Below are positions 7,830-15,517 of a stretch of DNA of 64,000 nucleotides, piece by piece (position 1 is the first letter of the stretch; each line of letters opens with the position of its first letter). A program made the translations under genes and the position numbers. The notes beneath the pieces are model-generated. The model did not search any database. It saw nothing but the letters and a program-made list of their open reading frames with translations, and was not told where the DNA came from. The stretch covers positions 434,001-498,000 of the forward strand of contig CAVSZK010000019.1 of NCBI GenBank assembly GCA_963732415.1, read 5' to 3'. This DNA is from RPQJ01 sp963732415 (GTDB lineage: Bacteria; Pseudomonadota; Gammaproteobacteria; Steroidobacterales; Steroidobacteraceae).

Positions 7830-10379
7830 TCAGCTCATCTGCTCCTCGGTGCGCGCGATGATCTCGGCCTGCTGCATCGGCGAGAGATCCACGAAGTAGG
7901 CCGAGTAGCCGGCGATGCGCACGACGAGGTTGCGGTACTTTTCCGGGTCCTTCTGCGCGGCGAGCAGCGTCGCGCGGTTCAGGATGTTGAACTGCACGTG
8001 CCAGAGCTTCAGGTCGCACCAGCTGCGAATCAGCTGCATGAGGCGCCTGGTGCCCTCCTCGCCCGCCACGGTCTGCGGCGTGAACTTCATGTTGATGAGG
8101 TCGGCGGCCTTTTCCTTGTAGCCCAGGCAGCGTGCCCTGGACATGGAACGCATGGACACGGTGGGACCATTGACGTCCATGCCGTGCGAAGGCGAGATGC
8201 CCTCCGACAGGTACTCGCCGGCAGGGCGCCCGTTCGGCGTCGCGCACACGACCCGGCCCATCGGCACGTGGATCGTCACCGGAATGCAGCGCAGCATGAA
8301 CGACTGGCCGTGCGGCTTCGGGTGCCGGTGGATGAAGTCGAGGATGAAGCGCTCGATGTCGAACCCAATCTGGTCCACCCAGTCGATGCCGTTGCCGTAC
8401 TTCGGGGCATTGAGGCACAGCTGGCGGATCACTTCCTTGCCCTCCCAGTTGCACTCGATCGCCTCGAGCAGCTGGTCCCAGCTGAGCTTCTTCGTGTCGT
8501 ATATCAGGTGCTTGATTGCCGCTAGCGAGTCGACGGCGGTGCCCTTGCCGATCGACTCGATGCACGAGAGGTCCATGCCGCCCGGGATGTACTCGCCGTG
8601 CCGGTGCAGGTCCATGCATGCCTTGGTGGCAAGATCGTGGAGCATCGAGGCGAATGGCGCGGCGAAATGGCGTGGCTTCAGTGCGAGCGCCACGTATTGC
8701 TGAGTCATCATGTGGCGCATGACGTGCTCGAGCTGGACACAGAATGCCTTCCACACCTCATCGTAGCTCCCGAACTGGCGCGGATCGCCGGTGTGGAGGC
8801 CGAACTGGGCGTCCTTCCAGGTCTTGATGCGCCCGTCGCGCAGCGTCATCTCCATGACCGAGCCGTAATTAATCCCGGAGTTTCCCGTGACATGGGTCTC
8901 GCGATTCACCAGGCGCGACTCGATGCAGCCGGAACCGGCGTAGTCGAGCGCTTCCTCCACGGTCGCGCCGTTGGCCAGATAGAACGGCACGATCTGCTCG
9001 TCGTTCAGCACCTTCGGCGTGCCCTTGCCGTCCTTGATCGCCTCTGCCACCGCATGCAGGAAGCGCTCCGGCGTATTGGCGTGGATGCGCGCGGCGAGCT
9101 CGGGATAGCTCGACTGCAGCGGCCGCGCGGAATCGATCATCACGTAGCTCAATTCGTTGGTCGCATCGCGCCCATCGGGTGTCTGCCCACCGATCGTGAT
9201 CTGCTCGAAGTGCGCGAAGCCTTCCATGCTCGCCGCCGCGGTCGGCGACAGCTTGATCTCGGTGCTCTGCATCATGTTCAGCCAGAGGCACTGCAGGAGT
9301 TCTTCCGCCTGTTCCTTGGCGAGTCGGCCTTCTTCCACGTCCTTTTTGTAGAAGGCGTAGAAGTACTGGTCCATGCGGCCCTGGCTCACCTGGCCGCCGA
9401 TGTTCTGCTCGAGGCGCGAGAACATCTGCGCGAACCATTGCGCCTGCAGCGCCTCGCGGAACGTACGGGCCGGGTGTTCGGGCACGTGCGCGCAGACTGC
9501 CGCGATCTCCTCGAGCTCACGCTTGCGCTGCGGGTCCGAAGTGCGTCCAGCCATCTCCGCGGCCTTTGCCGAATAGCGGCGCGCCCAGCTCACCATTGCG
9601 TCGCAGGTGTTGACGATGGCTTCGAGGAACGGCTTCTTCTCGACCACGTCGTGCGGGTCCTCGATCGCCGCGAGGCGCGCCTCGGCCTCCGCCTTGATGC
9701 CGGCACAGCCCTTGTTCAGCACCTTGGCGAAGTCGTGGGCCCAGTTCTGCGAGTGCCGCCACACCGCCGTGCACATTCCGACGCCCGTGGCCGTCGACGC
9801 GTTGCTACGGTCGGGGCCGAAGAAGAAGAAGCGGGTCGGCTCCGGCAGCGCGCGCACGAAGTTCGCGCCGAAGTCCTTGCCGTTCCAGTACGGGTGCAGC
9901 ACGTCCTCGATGGCGCGCTGGTCCTCGTCGGTGATGACCACCGCGCCCTTCTGTCCCTGCTGCTTCAGGGCGGCCTCGACGGCCGCCTTGAGCAGGCTGC
10001 CATCGAGCTCGCCGTACACGAGCCCATAGCGTCCGAGCCAGGTGTTCGGACGGCCCACCAGCAGTTCGTCGTCGAAGATCGTGACCGGGATGTTCTCGGC
10101 CACGTGCTTGAGTGCTTTCGCCCAGCGCAGCACCAGTGGCTGGCCTTCCGTCGTCCTGAAGGACTCGGTGAAGTACAGCGCGCGGTCGAGCGTGACGCGC
10201 GGGCTGCCATAGCCGCGGATCGCATCGAAAATTCGCAACACGCGATCGCTGATGTTGCCATTCAGGGCCCTTGCACCGCTCTCGATCGCCAGTTCCTGGG
10301 CCGACAGCGCCGTGGCTGCCGCTGCGTCCACCGGAGTGCCTGGTGGGACTCTCGCGAATTCACTGCTGACGGCGTTCAT
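7830..10379 (-). CDS. Glycyl radical enzyme, substrate unassigned (PFL/CutC/HPAD superfamily)
   Basis: This is an 849-residue glycyl radical enzyme. The active-site Cys-x-Glu motif is Cys485/Glu487 in 'GSGCIESR', and the C-terminal radical loop reads RIAGYSAYF with the radical Gly at about 824. This Cys-x-Glu arrangement is shared by dehydratases, C-N and C-S lyases and arylacetate decarboxylases, and argues against pyruvate formate-lyase, which has two adjacent cysteines. The N-terminal segment 'GRYGLVYGELDGS' recalls, from memory only, the isethionate/sulfonate lyase branch. A GGAGGAG ribosome-binding site precedes ATG 10379. The enzyme should be destroyed by oxygen when activated, so it implies an anoxic catabolic step. 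It is first in the cluster with its activase, BKACE, AraC regulator, MFS, SDR and CMD protein. Confidence 0.93.
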   Translation of the reverse strand: MNAVSSEFARVPPGTPVDAAAATALSAQELAIESGARALNGNISDRVLRIFDAIRGYGSPRVTLDRALYFTESFRTTEGQPLVLRWAKALKHVAENIPVTIFDDELLVGRPNTWLGRYGLVYGELDGSLLKAAVEAALKQQGQKGAVVITDEDQRAIEDVLHPYWNGKDFGANFVRALPEPTRFFFFGPDRSNASTATGVGMCTAVWRHSQNWAHDFAKVLNKGCAGIKAEAEARLAAIEDPHDVVEKKPFLEAIVNTCDAMVSWARRYSAKAAEMAGRTSDPQRKRELEEIAAVCAHVPEHPARTFREALQAQWFAQMFSRLEQNIGGQVSQGRMDQYFYAFYKKDVEEGRLAKEQAEELLQCLWLNMMQSTEIKLSPTAAASMEGFAHFEQITIGGQTPDGRDATNELSYVMIDSARPLQSSYPELAARIHANTPERFLHAVAEAIKDGKGTPKVLNDEQIVPFYLANGATVEEALDYAGSGCIESRLVNRETHVTGNSGINYGSVMEMTLRDGRIKTWKDAQFGLHTGDPRQFGSYDEVWKAFCVQLEHVMRHMMTQQYVALALKPRHFAAPFASMLHDLATKACMDLHRHGEYIPGGMDLSCIESIGKGTAVDSLAAIKHLIYDTKKLSWDQLLEAIECNWEGKEVIRQLCLNAPKYGNGIDWVDQIGFDIERFILDFIHRHPKPHGQSFMLRCIPVTIHVPMGRVVCATPNGRPAGEYLSEGISPSHGMDVNGPTVSMRSMSRARCLGYKEKAADLINMKFTPQTVAGEEGTRRLMQLIRSWCDLKLWHVQFNILNRATLLAAQKDPEKYRNLVVRIAGYSAYFVDLSPMQQAEIIARTEEQMS

Positions 10380-10556
10380 TGCGGATGCTCCTCCTGCGGG
10401 CCGAGTTCGTTATCTGCGGTCGAATCTACGCCCAAACCAGGCATCCGGAATCTCGTTTTGTTGCGACAGATGCGCACTTCGTATCTCCGCCGACCGCTCG
10501 CTGCAGGCGCCTCCCAGCGTCGCTCGCAGCCGGCATCCGAGGTTCCCCGCCGGCCG

Positions 10557-11420
10557 TCAGGACACGGGATCCCCGACCTGGCGGCGGCGCCAGAACATGT
10601 AGGGCAGTATCGTCAGCGCCGAGACGATGATGTAAGAGAGGACGGTGATCTTTACTCCTAGCGGCGCGCCGTTCACCGCAACCACCAGCAGCGCCAGGCC
10701 AGGGTTGCGGGCCGAGCTGCTGATCGCAACGGCGGTGCGCGTCGCGGGATCAGGCCCGCCGAGCAGGTGCCCGACCGCAATGGCGCCGAGGGTGGTCAGG
10801 CACGCTGCCGTGGCCACGAGCGCCCCGGCCCTCATCATGGCGCCCCAGAAGCCGATGATCGCCAGGACAGCAAGCATGCTGATCAGCACTTTCCAGGTTC
10901 GGTCCAGCCGCGGCTTGAGCCACGCCGCAGCTGCCGGGTAAATGCGTCCGAGCCCGATAGCGATCCCGAGTGGCAGCAACTGGGCGATGAAGACCTGCCT
11001 CATCAGCTGCATCGGCTCCACGTTCGCGCTGCCCGAATAAACCAGGTTCAGCACGGCGATCGACACCGGCATCGACACCACCGCCAGCAGGGCCACCGTC
11101 ACCTGCAGGCCCGGCGCAAACGAACGGTGCCCTCCCGACGAGAGCGAGCGCTGCAAGGCGACCGGCGCTCCCGGCGAGATCGCCATGACCATGAGCCCGA
11201 CCTCCGCCGCTCTCGGCAAGTCGAGCAGGCGTGCGACGGCCATCGCGACTGCAGGTACTGCTACCAGCACCGCGAAGAGCGCCTTCAGCACCAGGGCGGG
11301 CCGACGCCACAACCAAAGAAGCTCGCCCGGCACCACGCCGAGACCAACGTCGAGCATGACCGTGAAAACGGTCGCGAGGGCGAACGCCGACAGGAACCAT
11401 TCCGGGACCAGGCTCGGCAT
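10557..11420 (-). CDS. BASS-family (bile acid:sodium symporter-like) transporter
   Basis: This is a 287-residue membrane protein with about nine hydrophobic helices and the two broken-helix signatures of the BASS fold: 'ISPGAPVAL' near residue 85 and 'SSSARNPGLALLV' near 235. BASS proteins import organic anions with sodium. It is on the same strand as, and 177 bases upstream of, the glycyl radical enzyme gene, and 12 bases downstream of the DUF2254 gene. It could therefore feed the cluster with an anionic substrate, or simply be an unrelated neighbour. The gap to the glycyl radical enzyme holds no recognisable terminator or sigma-70 promoter. Confidence 0.72.
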   Translation of the reverse strand: MPSLVPEWFLSAFALATVFTVMLDVGLGVVPGELLWLWRRPALVLKALFAVLVAVPAVAMAVARLLDLPRAAEVGLMVMAISPGAPVALQRSLSSGGHRSFAPGLQVTVALLAVVSMPVSIAVLNLVYSGSANVEPMQLMRQVFIAQLLPLGIAIGLGRIYPAAAAWLKPRLDRTWKVLISMLAVLAIIGFWGAMMRAGALVATAACLTTLGAIAVGHLLGGPDPATRTAVAISSSARNPGLALLVVAVNGAPLGVKITVLSYIIVSALTILPYMFWRRRQVGDPVS

Positions 11421-11432
11421 CCTGGCCCCCGG

Positions 11433-12809
11433 TCAGGCCCGGGTGCCGCCGATGGCAGCGCCTCCGAGTCCCTGGGAATCGGCGATGTGCGCGAGCGCCA
11501 GGTCCTCAGCGAACGGGTAGTGTTCGCGAATCGCGCGGTCGAGCAGGTCGAGTTGCTGCCGCAGAGCCGCATGCCTCGACTCCGGAAGTGTGGAAATCAG
11601 GTTGTCCAGCATCGCCCGCATGCGACGCGCGATCTGCAGGTTATTGGCACCGCAGGCGCGGATCTCGCAGCACGCGAGGTGCACGAAGTCGGCCCAGTTG
11701 GGTGTGCGGAGAATCAGCCGCGTTCGACCCGCGGCATCGTGGATCGTGTCATCGTGGAGGCGTCGCCTGCCGACCAGCCGAAGCAGCCGGTGGATCTGGT
11801 CGAGGGCAAGCACTCCCGTCGTCGGGTCATTGATCGCCGGCGACAAGGCCTTGAGGGCGATGTCCACCAGGATTCTCAGTGAGAACATCGGGTCCTGCTC
11901 CATGGTGCGCTCCGGACCGAAGGCGGCAGCCTCCCTGAGTACGTCATCGGGGATCGCCGCCGCGCCGCCGTACAGGTTGAAGAGCGGCTCCTCCGCAGCC
12001 ACGAAGTCGCCGACCTGCGGCACGACCTCGATGACTCCATCGGCGTGTCTCGCCTCGGCCAACAGTCGATCAATATCGACCGCGAGCAAGCTTTCCGATC
12101 GGCCTTTATGGAGTACAACCCGCGCGATCTTGCCGATCGCGCTTGCAGGTACCGGCTCTCCCTCTGAGCCCTCGCGCGGATACACGCCCCGCACGACCTC
12201 CATGCCCTCGTCGCAGACGAGTGACACGATGCGCACCGGGCGCAGCAGCCGGGCCGTGTAATCGATCAGGAACAGGAACGACGCGAGGCTGGCGATGCCG
12301 AGCAGCGCTGCCAGCGACACCGTCAGCTGGTTGACCGTCTCCGCCGTGCGATTCAGTCCGCCGATGGCGAACAACATCGTGAACACGTTCAGGCCCACCG
12401 TGTACTTGATGACGCTGTTCCGCAGCAGCGTGGTCGCGATGATGCGCGGCGTCATCTGGCCGCTGGCGACCTGAATCGCCACCAGCAGGGAACCGAACGT
12501 GAAGACGATGAAGGACAGCGTCAGCGTAATGACCGTGCTGAACATGGCCTGGGCGCCAGCCAACCCCAGGCCGGTCATGTCCCAGGTAACCCACCCGCCC
12601 AGCCAGTTGATGACCCGGTGTACCAGGCGTTCGAGAATGACGGCCAGGATTGGCACGACCCACAAGGTCGAGCGCAGGTAGCTGACCGCGCGGTAAAGCC
12701 GATTCCAGCCCAGGCGCTCCCGGACTTGCTGCTGGAACCGATGCCGCGCCGGCCCTGACAGCCGGCGGACGAGGCTGGATGAAGTATCTCGGTCCCCTGG
12801 ATTCGTCAC
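11433..12809 (-). CDS. DUF2254 family membrane protein
   Basis: This is a 458-residue protein with four hydrophobic segments in the first 190 residues and a soluble C-terminal domain, matching the DUF2254 layout. Supporting segments are 'GLAGAQAMFSTVITLTLS', 'QVASGQMTPRI' after the second helix pair, and 'DPMFSLRILVDIALKALSPA' in the soluble part. No biochemical function is established for the family. The start is a GTG at 12809 preceded by a run of five G. The BASS-like gene follows at a distance of 12 bases, which suggests co-transcription. Confidence 0.85.
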   Translation of the reverse strand: MTNPGDRDTSSSLVRRLSGPARHRFQQQVRERLGWNRLYRAVSYLRSTLWVVPILAVILERLVHRVINWLGGWVTWDMTGLGLAGAQAMFSTVITLTLSFIVFTFGSLLVAIQVASGQMTPRIIATTLLRNSVIKYTVGLNVFTMLFAIGGLNRTAETVNQLTVSLAALLGIASLASFLFLIDYTARLLRPVRIVSLVCDEGMEVVRGVYPREGSEGEPVPASAIGKIARVVLHKGRSESLLAVDIDRLLAEARHADGVIEVVPQVGDFVAAEEPLFNLYGGAAAIPDDVLREAAAFGPERTMEQDPMFSLRILVDIALKALSPAINDPTTGVLALDQIHRLLRLVGRRRLHDDTIHDAAGRTRLILRTPNWADFVHLACCEIRACGANNLQIARRMRAMLDNLISTLPESRHAALRQQLDLLDRAIREHYPFAEDLALAHIADSQGLGGAAIGGTRA

Positions 12810-13133
12810 GTCGCTACCCCCGATTCAAGGCTGCCGCCGCCCGTCTACGGTGAGGGCAACGGCGCCTGTTCCCACCCGGCCCGCCTAAACCTATGCCGAG
12901 GGACCGCCGGTGGCAAGGCGGCCGCGAGCGCTTGCTCGGGGCAGCAAACCATGATGCGCAGGCCCGGTCGCGAGCGATGCGCGTTCGGGCAGGCCTGCGG
13001 AAACTACGGTGGCTGCCATTCCCGGATTCCGATAGGCAACCGGAAGCCTGCCAAAGCCCCCCATCCGCGGGTGGGTCTGGCGACTGGGAGCGCGTTAGTA
13101 TGGCCGCCAAACTACGCGTACGAGTCGTTGCCC
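12810..13133. other. Intergenic region between divergent membrane-protein genes
   Basis: This stretch separates the DUF2254 gene (leftward) from the VIT-like gene (rightward) and must hold both promoters. I see no convincing -35/-10 pair: TAGTAT near 13094-13100 could be a -10 for the rightward gene but has no good -35. A reading frame in phase with the VIT-like gene runs back to 12951. Its predicted residues are low-complexity and unlike the family, so I do not extend the gene. Confidence 0.4.
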
Positions 13134-13805
13134 ATGTCAATTCGCACGTCATTCGTCAACAAGTACCTCGATCCTGCCACCAGCCTGGGCGAGATCCTGT
13201 TCGGCCTGATCATGACACTCACGTTCACGCTGGGCGCCGGGCTCACGATCCAGCAAGAAGGCGCAGAAGGGGCGCGGACGCTTCTCATAGCGACCATCGG
13301 CTGCAACATTGCCTGGGGCGTCATCGACGGCGTCTTTTACGTGCTCGGACAGTTGTTCGAGCGCGGTCGCCGGCGGCGCGTGGTGCAACTGGTTCGTGGT
13401 TCCACGAATGACGCCGATGCCGTAGAACTCGTGGCTCGCGAGCTGGACGACGTCATTGAAAAGGTGATGACCCCCGACGAACGCCAGAAGCTCTACGTTC
13501 GCATCATGGAGCAGGTCCGGAAAGGCGCAATTCCGCCAAACCCGATCACGCGCAACGACGTGATGGGCGGCATCGCGAGCTTCTTGCTGGTTTTTTTCGC
13601 CAGCCTGCCCGCAGCTCTTCCGTTCGTGTTCATCGACGACGCGTTCCTGGCGCTGCGCGTCTCCAACGCCATCCTGCTCGCCCTGCTCTTCTGGGCGGGA
13701 TTCTCATGGGCGCGATACACTACCGCCCGGCCCGCGCTGACCGGGCTCGTGTTCCTGCTCTTCGGAGCAGCGCTCGTCGTCATGGCCATCGCGCTCGGCG
13801 GCTGA
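13134..13805 (+). CDS. VIT/CCC1-like integral membrane protein
   Basis: This is a 223-residue protein with four to five hydrophobic helices: two near residues 15-70, then a hydrophilic segment of about 80 residues with several acidic and basic blocks, then two or three helices from about 140 to the end. The arrangement, with 'YLDPATSLGEILFGLIMTLTF' at the start split by the first helix, resembles small VIT1/CCC1-type iron or manganese transporter relatives, but the metal-binding residues are not obvious. The start is the ATG at 13134; there is no strong ribosome-binding site. Function is uncertain. It is followed 33 bases later by the DUF3302 gene and may be part of that operon. Confidence 0.65.
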   Translation: MSIRTSFVNKYLDPATSLGEILFGLIMTLTFTLGAGLTIQQEGAEGARTLLIATIGCNIAWGVIDGVFYVLGQLFERGRRRRVVQLVRGSTNDADAVELVARELDDVIEKVMTPDERQKLYVRIMEQVRKGAIPPNPITRNDVMGGIASFLLVFFASLPAALPFVFIDDAFLALRVSNAILLALLFWAGFSWARYTTARPALTGLVFLLFGAALVVMAIALGG

Positions 13806-13838
13806 TTACTGACATCGGATCGTTCCAGGGAATCGCAC

Positions 13839-14336
13839 ATGATCTCATCCTCGGATCGGCGAAAATCAACGGCTCGCGGGATAGCCCTGGGCCTGGCGAT
13901 GGCGCTGTCCTCCACGCACTCGCATGCCTCGATGTTCAAGGGCGAGGCGCTGGACACGGCCGCGGACGTGCTCGCTTGGGTCGTGCTGGTGATCGTCCCG
14001 ATCGTCGGCATCGCGGTGTTCTGGCTGGTGCACATCCTCCCCGAGAAGGTCGCTGAGAAAAAGCGGCACCCGCAGGCGAAGGCCATACAGGTGCTGTGCC
14101 TGCTTTCGCTGGTCTTCGGCGGGCTGCTGTGGCCTCTCGCGTGGCTGTGGGCGTACTCGAAGCCCGTCATGTACAAGATGGCCTACGGCACTGACGTCGC
14201 GGACGAGGAGCATGGCACCGCGGCGACGCCCGGGTCTGCTGGGGCGGCGACGGGCGCCGCTCACGAGGAGATTGCGAGGCTGCGCGAGCGCCTCGCCCAC
14301 CTCGAGGCGCAAGCCAGCCAGGAGGCTCGAGGCTGA
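13839..14336 (+). CDS. DUF3302 domain membrane protein (YiaW-like)
   Basis: This is a 165-residue protein with a possible N-terminal signal or anchor (residues 12-30), two hydrophobic segments at about 45-66 and 85-107, and an acidic, coiled tail from about 125 that ends in an 'IARLRERLAHLEAQA' coiled-coil heptad pattern. The core matches DUF3302, the E. coli YiaW family, whose gene is likewise paired with a HlyD-type gene (yiaV). The stop TGA shares its last base with the ATG of the HlyD gene, so translation is likely coupled. The role is presumably in assembling or stabilising the membrane-fusion partner; no activity is known. Confidence 0.8.
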   Translation: MISSSDRRKSTARGIALGLAMALSSTHSHASMFKGEALDTAADVLAWVVLVIVPIVGIAVFWLVHILPEKVAEKKRHPQAKAIQVLCLLSLVFGGLLWPLAWLWAYSKPVMYKMAYGTDVADEEHGTAATPGSAGAATGAAHEEIARLRERLAHLEAQASQEARG

Positions 14337-15517
14337 TGGAAATCCTGCTGCTGCTGATTTACTCCTTCTTCGCCTGGCTGGTCTTCTTCAAGTTCAAGTG
14401 GCTGCCGTGGAACATCACCAGCCAGGTGATTACGGTCACGATCCCGGTCATCGGGATCACGATCCTGATCCTGTTCCTGAACATCTACGCACCCTCGTCT
14501 GCCGACGTCCGGGTCATGAACTACGTCGTGCCGATCAATTCGCGCATAGCGGGCAAGGTCATCGAGGTCCCGGTCGAGCCGAACAAGGCGGTCAAGAAAG
14601 GCGACGTGCTGTTCAAGCTTGATCCGGTGCCGTTCCAGATCCAGGTCCAGTCCGCGGAGGCGAACCTCGGGCAGCTGCGCGCCAAGCTGGTGTCGGCCAA
14701 TGCCAATGCCCGCAACCTCGGCGAACAACTCAAGCAGGCAATGAGCCAGCAGGGCGTCGCTACCACGCAACTGACGCTCGCGCGCAAGCGCGTCGAGGAG
14801 TACCAGGAACTGCTGAAGACGGGCGCCGGCAATCGCTTCGACCTGGAGCAGGCACAGACCGACGTAGCGAAGTACCAGAACGACCTGCAGTCCGCGCAAG
14901 CCAACGTGGCCCAGGTCCAGGAGAACCTGGCTGCGAAGACACCTGCCGGCGTGCAGCAGGAAGTGGCGCAGGTACTGGCCCAGATCGCGCAGGCCCAGGC
15001 GCAGCTTGCCGATGCGCAGTGGCAGCTCCAGGAGTCCGTGCAGTACGCGCCGGCCGACGGGACCGTGGTGGCGCTGGCATTGAGGCCCGGCGTGATGACC
15101 GTGCCTTTCCCGGCGTTTCCCGCGATGACCTTCATCGAGAACGAGCAATGGGTCGTGGCATTCTTCGCGCAGAACGAAGTCCGCGAGATCGAGGCTGGCA
15201 ATGAAGCGGAATTCGCGGTCAAGACCTATCCGGGGCGCATCATCAAGGCCGAAGTCGAAGCCATCATCTGGGCGACGGCACAGGGCCAGCTGCCGATCAG
15301 CGGCATGCTGCCGAACACGGGCTACGGTCCGGCCCCGGAGCAGCGCCTCGCCGTCAAGTTGAAGCCAACCGGCGAAGACGCGGAGCTGTTCCTGGCTCCG
15401 GGCGCGCGCGGTAATGGCGCCGTCTACACCAACAAGGGCGAGATGATCCACATTCTCCGCAAGGTGTTCATGCGTGTCGGCGCCAAGCTCGACTGGCTGG
15501 TTCTCAAGCTGCATTGA
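14336..15517 (+). CDS. HlyD-family membrane fusion protein (YiaV/AaeA-like)
   Basis: This is a 393-residue periplasmic adaptor. Two hydrophobic segments at residues 3-20 and 28-48 anchor it. A lipoyl/barrel-sandwich half follows ('INSRIAGKVIEVPVEPNKAV'), then a long Ala/Gln-rich alpha-helical hairpin at about 105-230, and the second lipoyl half with the beta-barrel ('YAPADGTVVALALRPG'). It would bridge an inner-membrane component to an outer-membrane channel. It overlaps the upstream DUF3302 gene and the downstream NodT-type channel gene by one base each. No inner-membrane pump gene is present next to it, as in the E. coli yiaVW arrangement. Confidence 0.9.
   Translation: MEILLLLIYSFFAWLVFFKFKWLPWNITSQVITVTIPVIGITILILFLNIYAPSSADVRVMNYVVPINSRIAGKVIEVPVEPNKAVKKGDVLFKLDPVPFQIQVQSAEANLGQLRAKLVSANANARNLGEQLKQAMSQQGVATTQLTLARKRVEEYQELLKTGAGNRFDLEQAQTDVAKYQNDLQSAQANVAQVQENLAAKTPAGVQQEVAQVLAQIAQAQAQLADAQWQLQESVQYAPADGTVVALALRPGVMTVPFPAFPAMTFIENEQWVVAFFAQNEVREIEAGNEAEFAVKTYPGRIIKAEVEAIIWATAQGQLPISGMLPNTGYGPAPEQRLAVKLKPTGEDAELFLAPGARGNGAVYTNKGEMIHILRKVFMRVGAKLDWLVLKLH

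Noticed and set aside
8598..10661. 687-codon plus-strand open frame opposite the glycyl radical enzyme
   Set aside because: It is a high-GC shadow of the real gene: Arg/His/Leu-rich, with no recognisable domain and no ribosome-binding site.
12951..13133. Upstream extension of the VIT-like gene
   Set aside because: The extra 61 residues are low-complexity and the membrane-protein similarity begins at the ATG at 13134.
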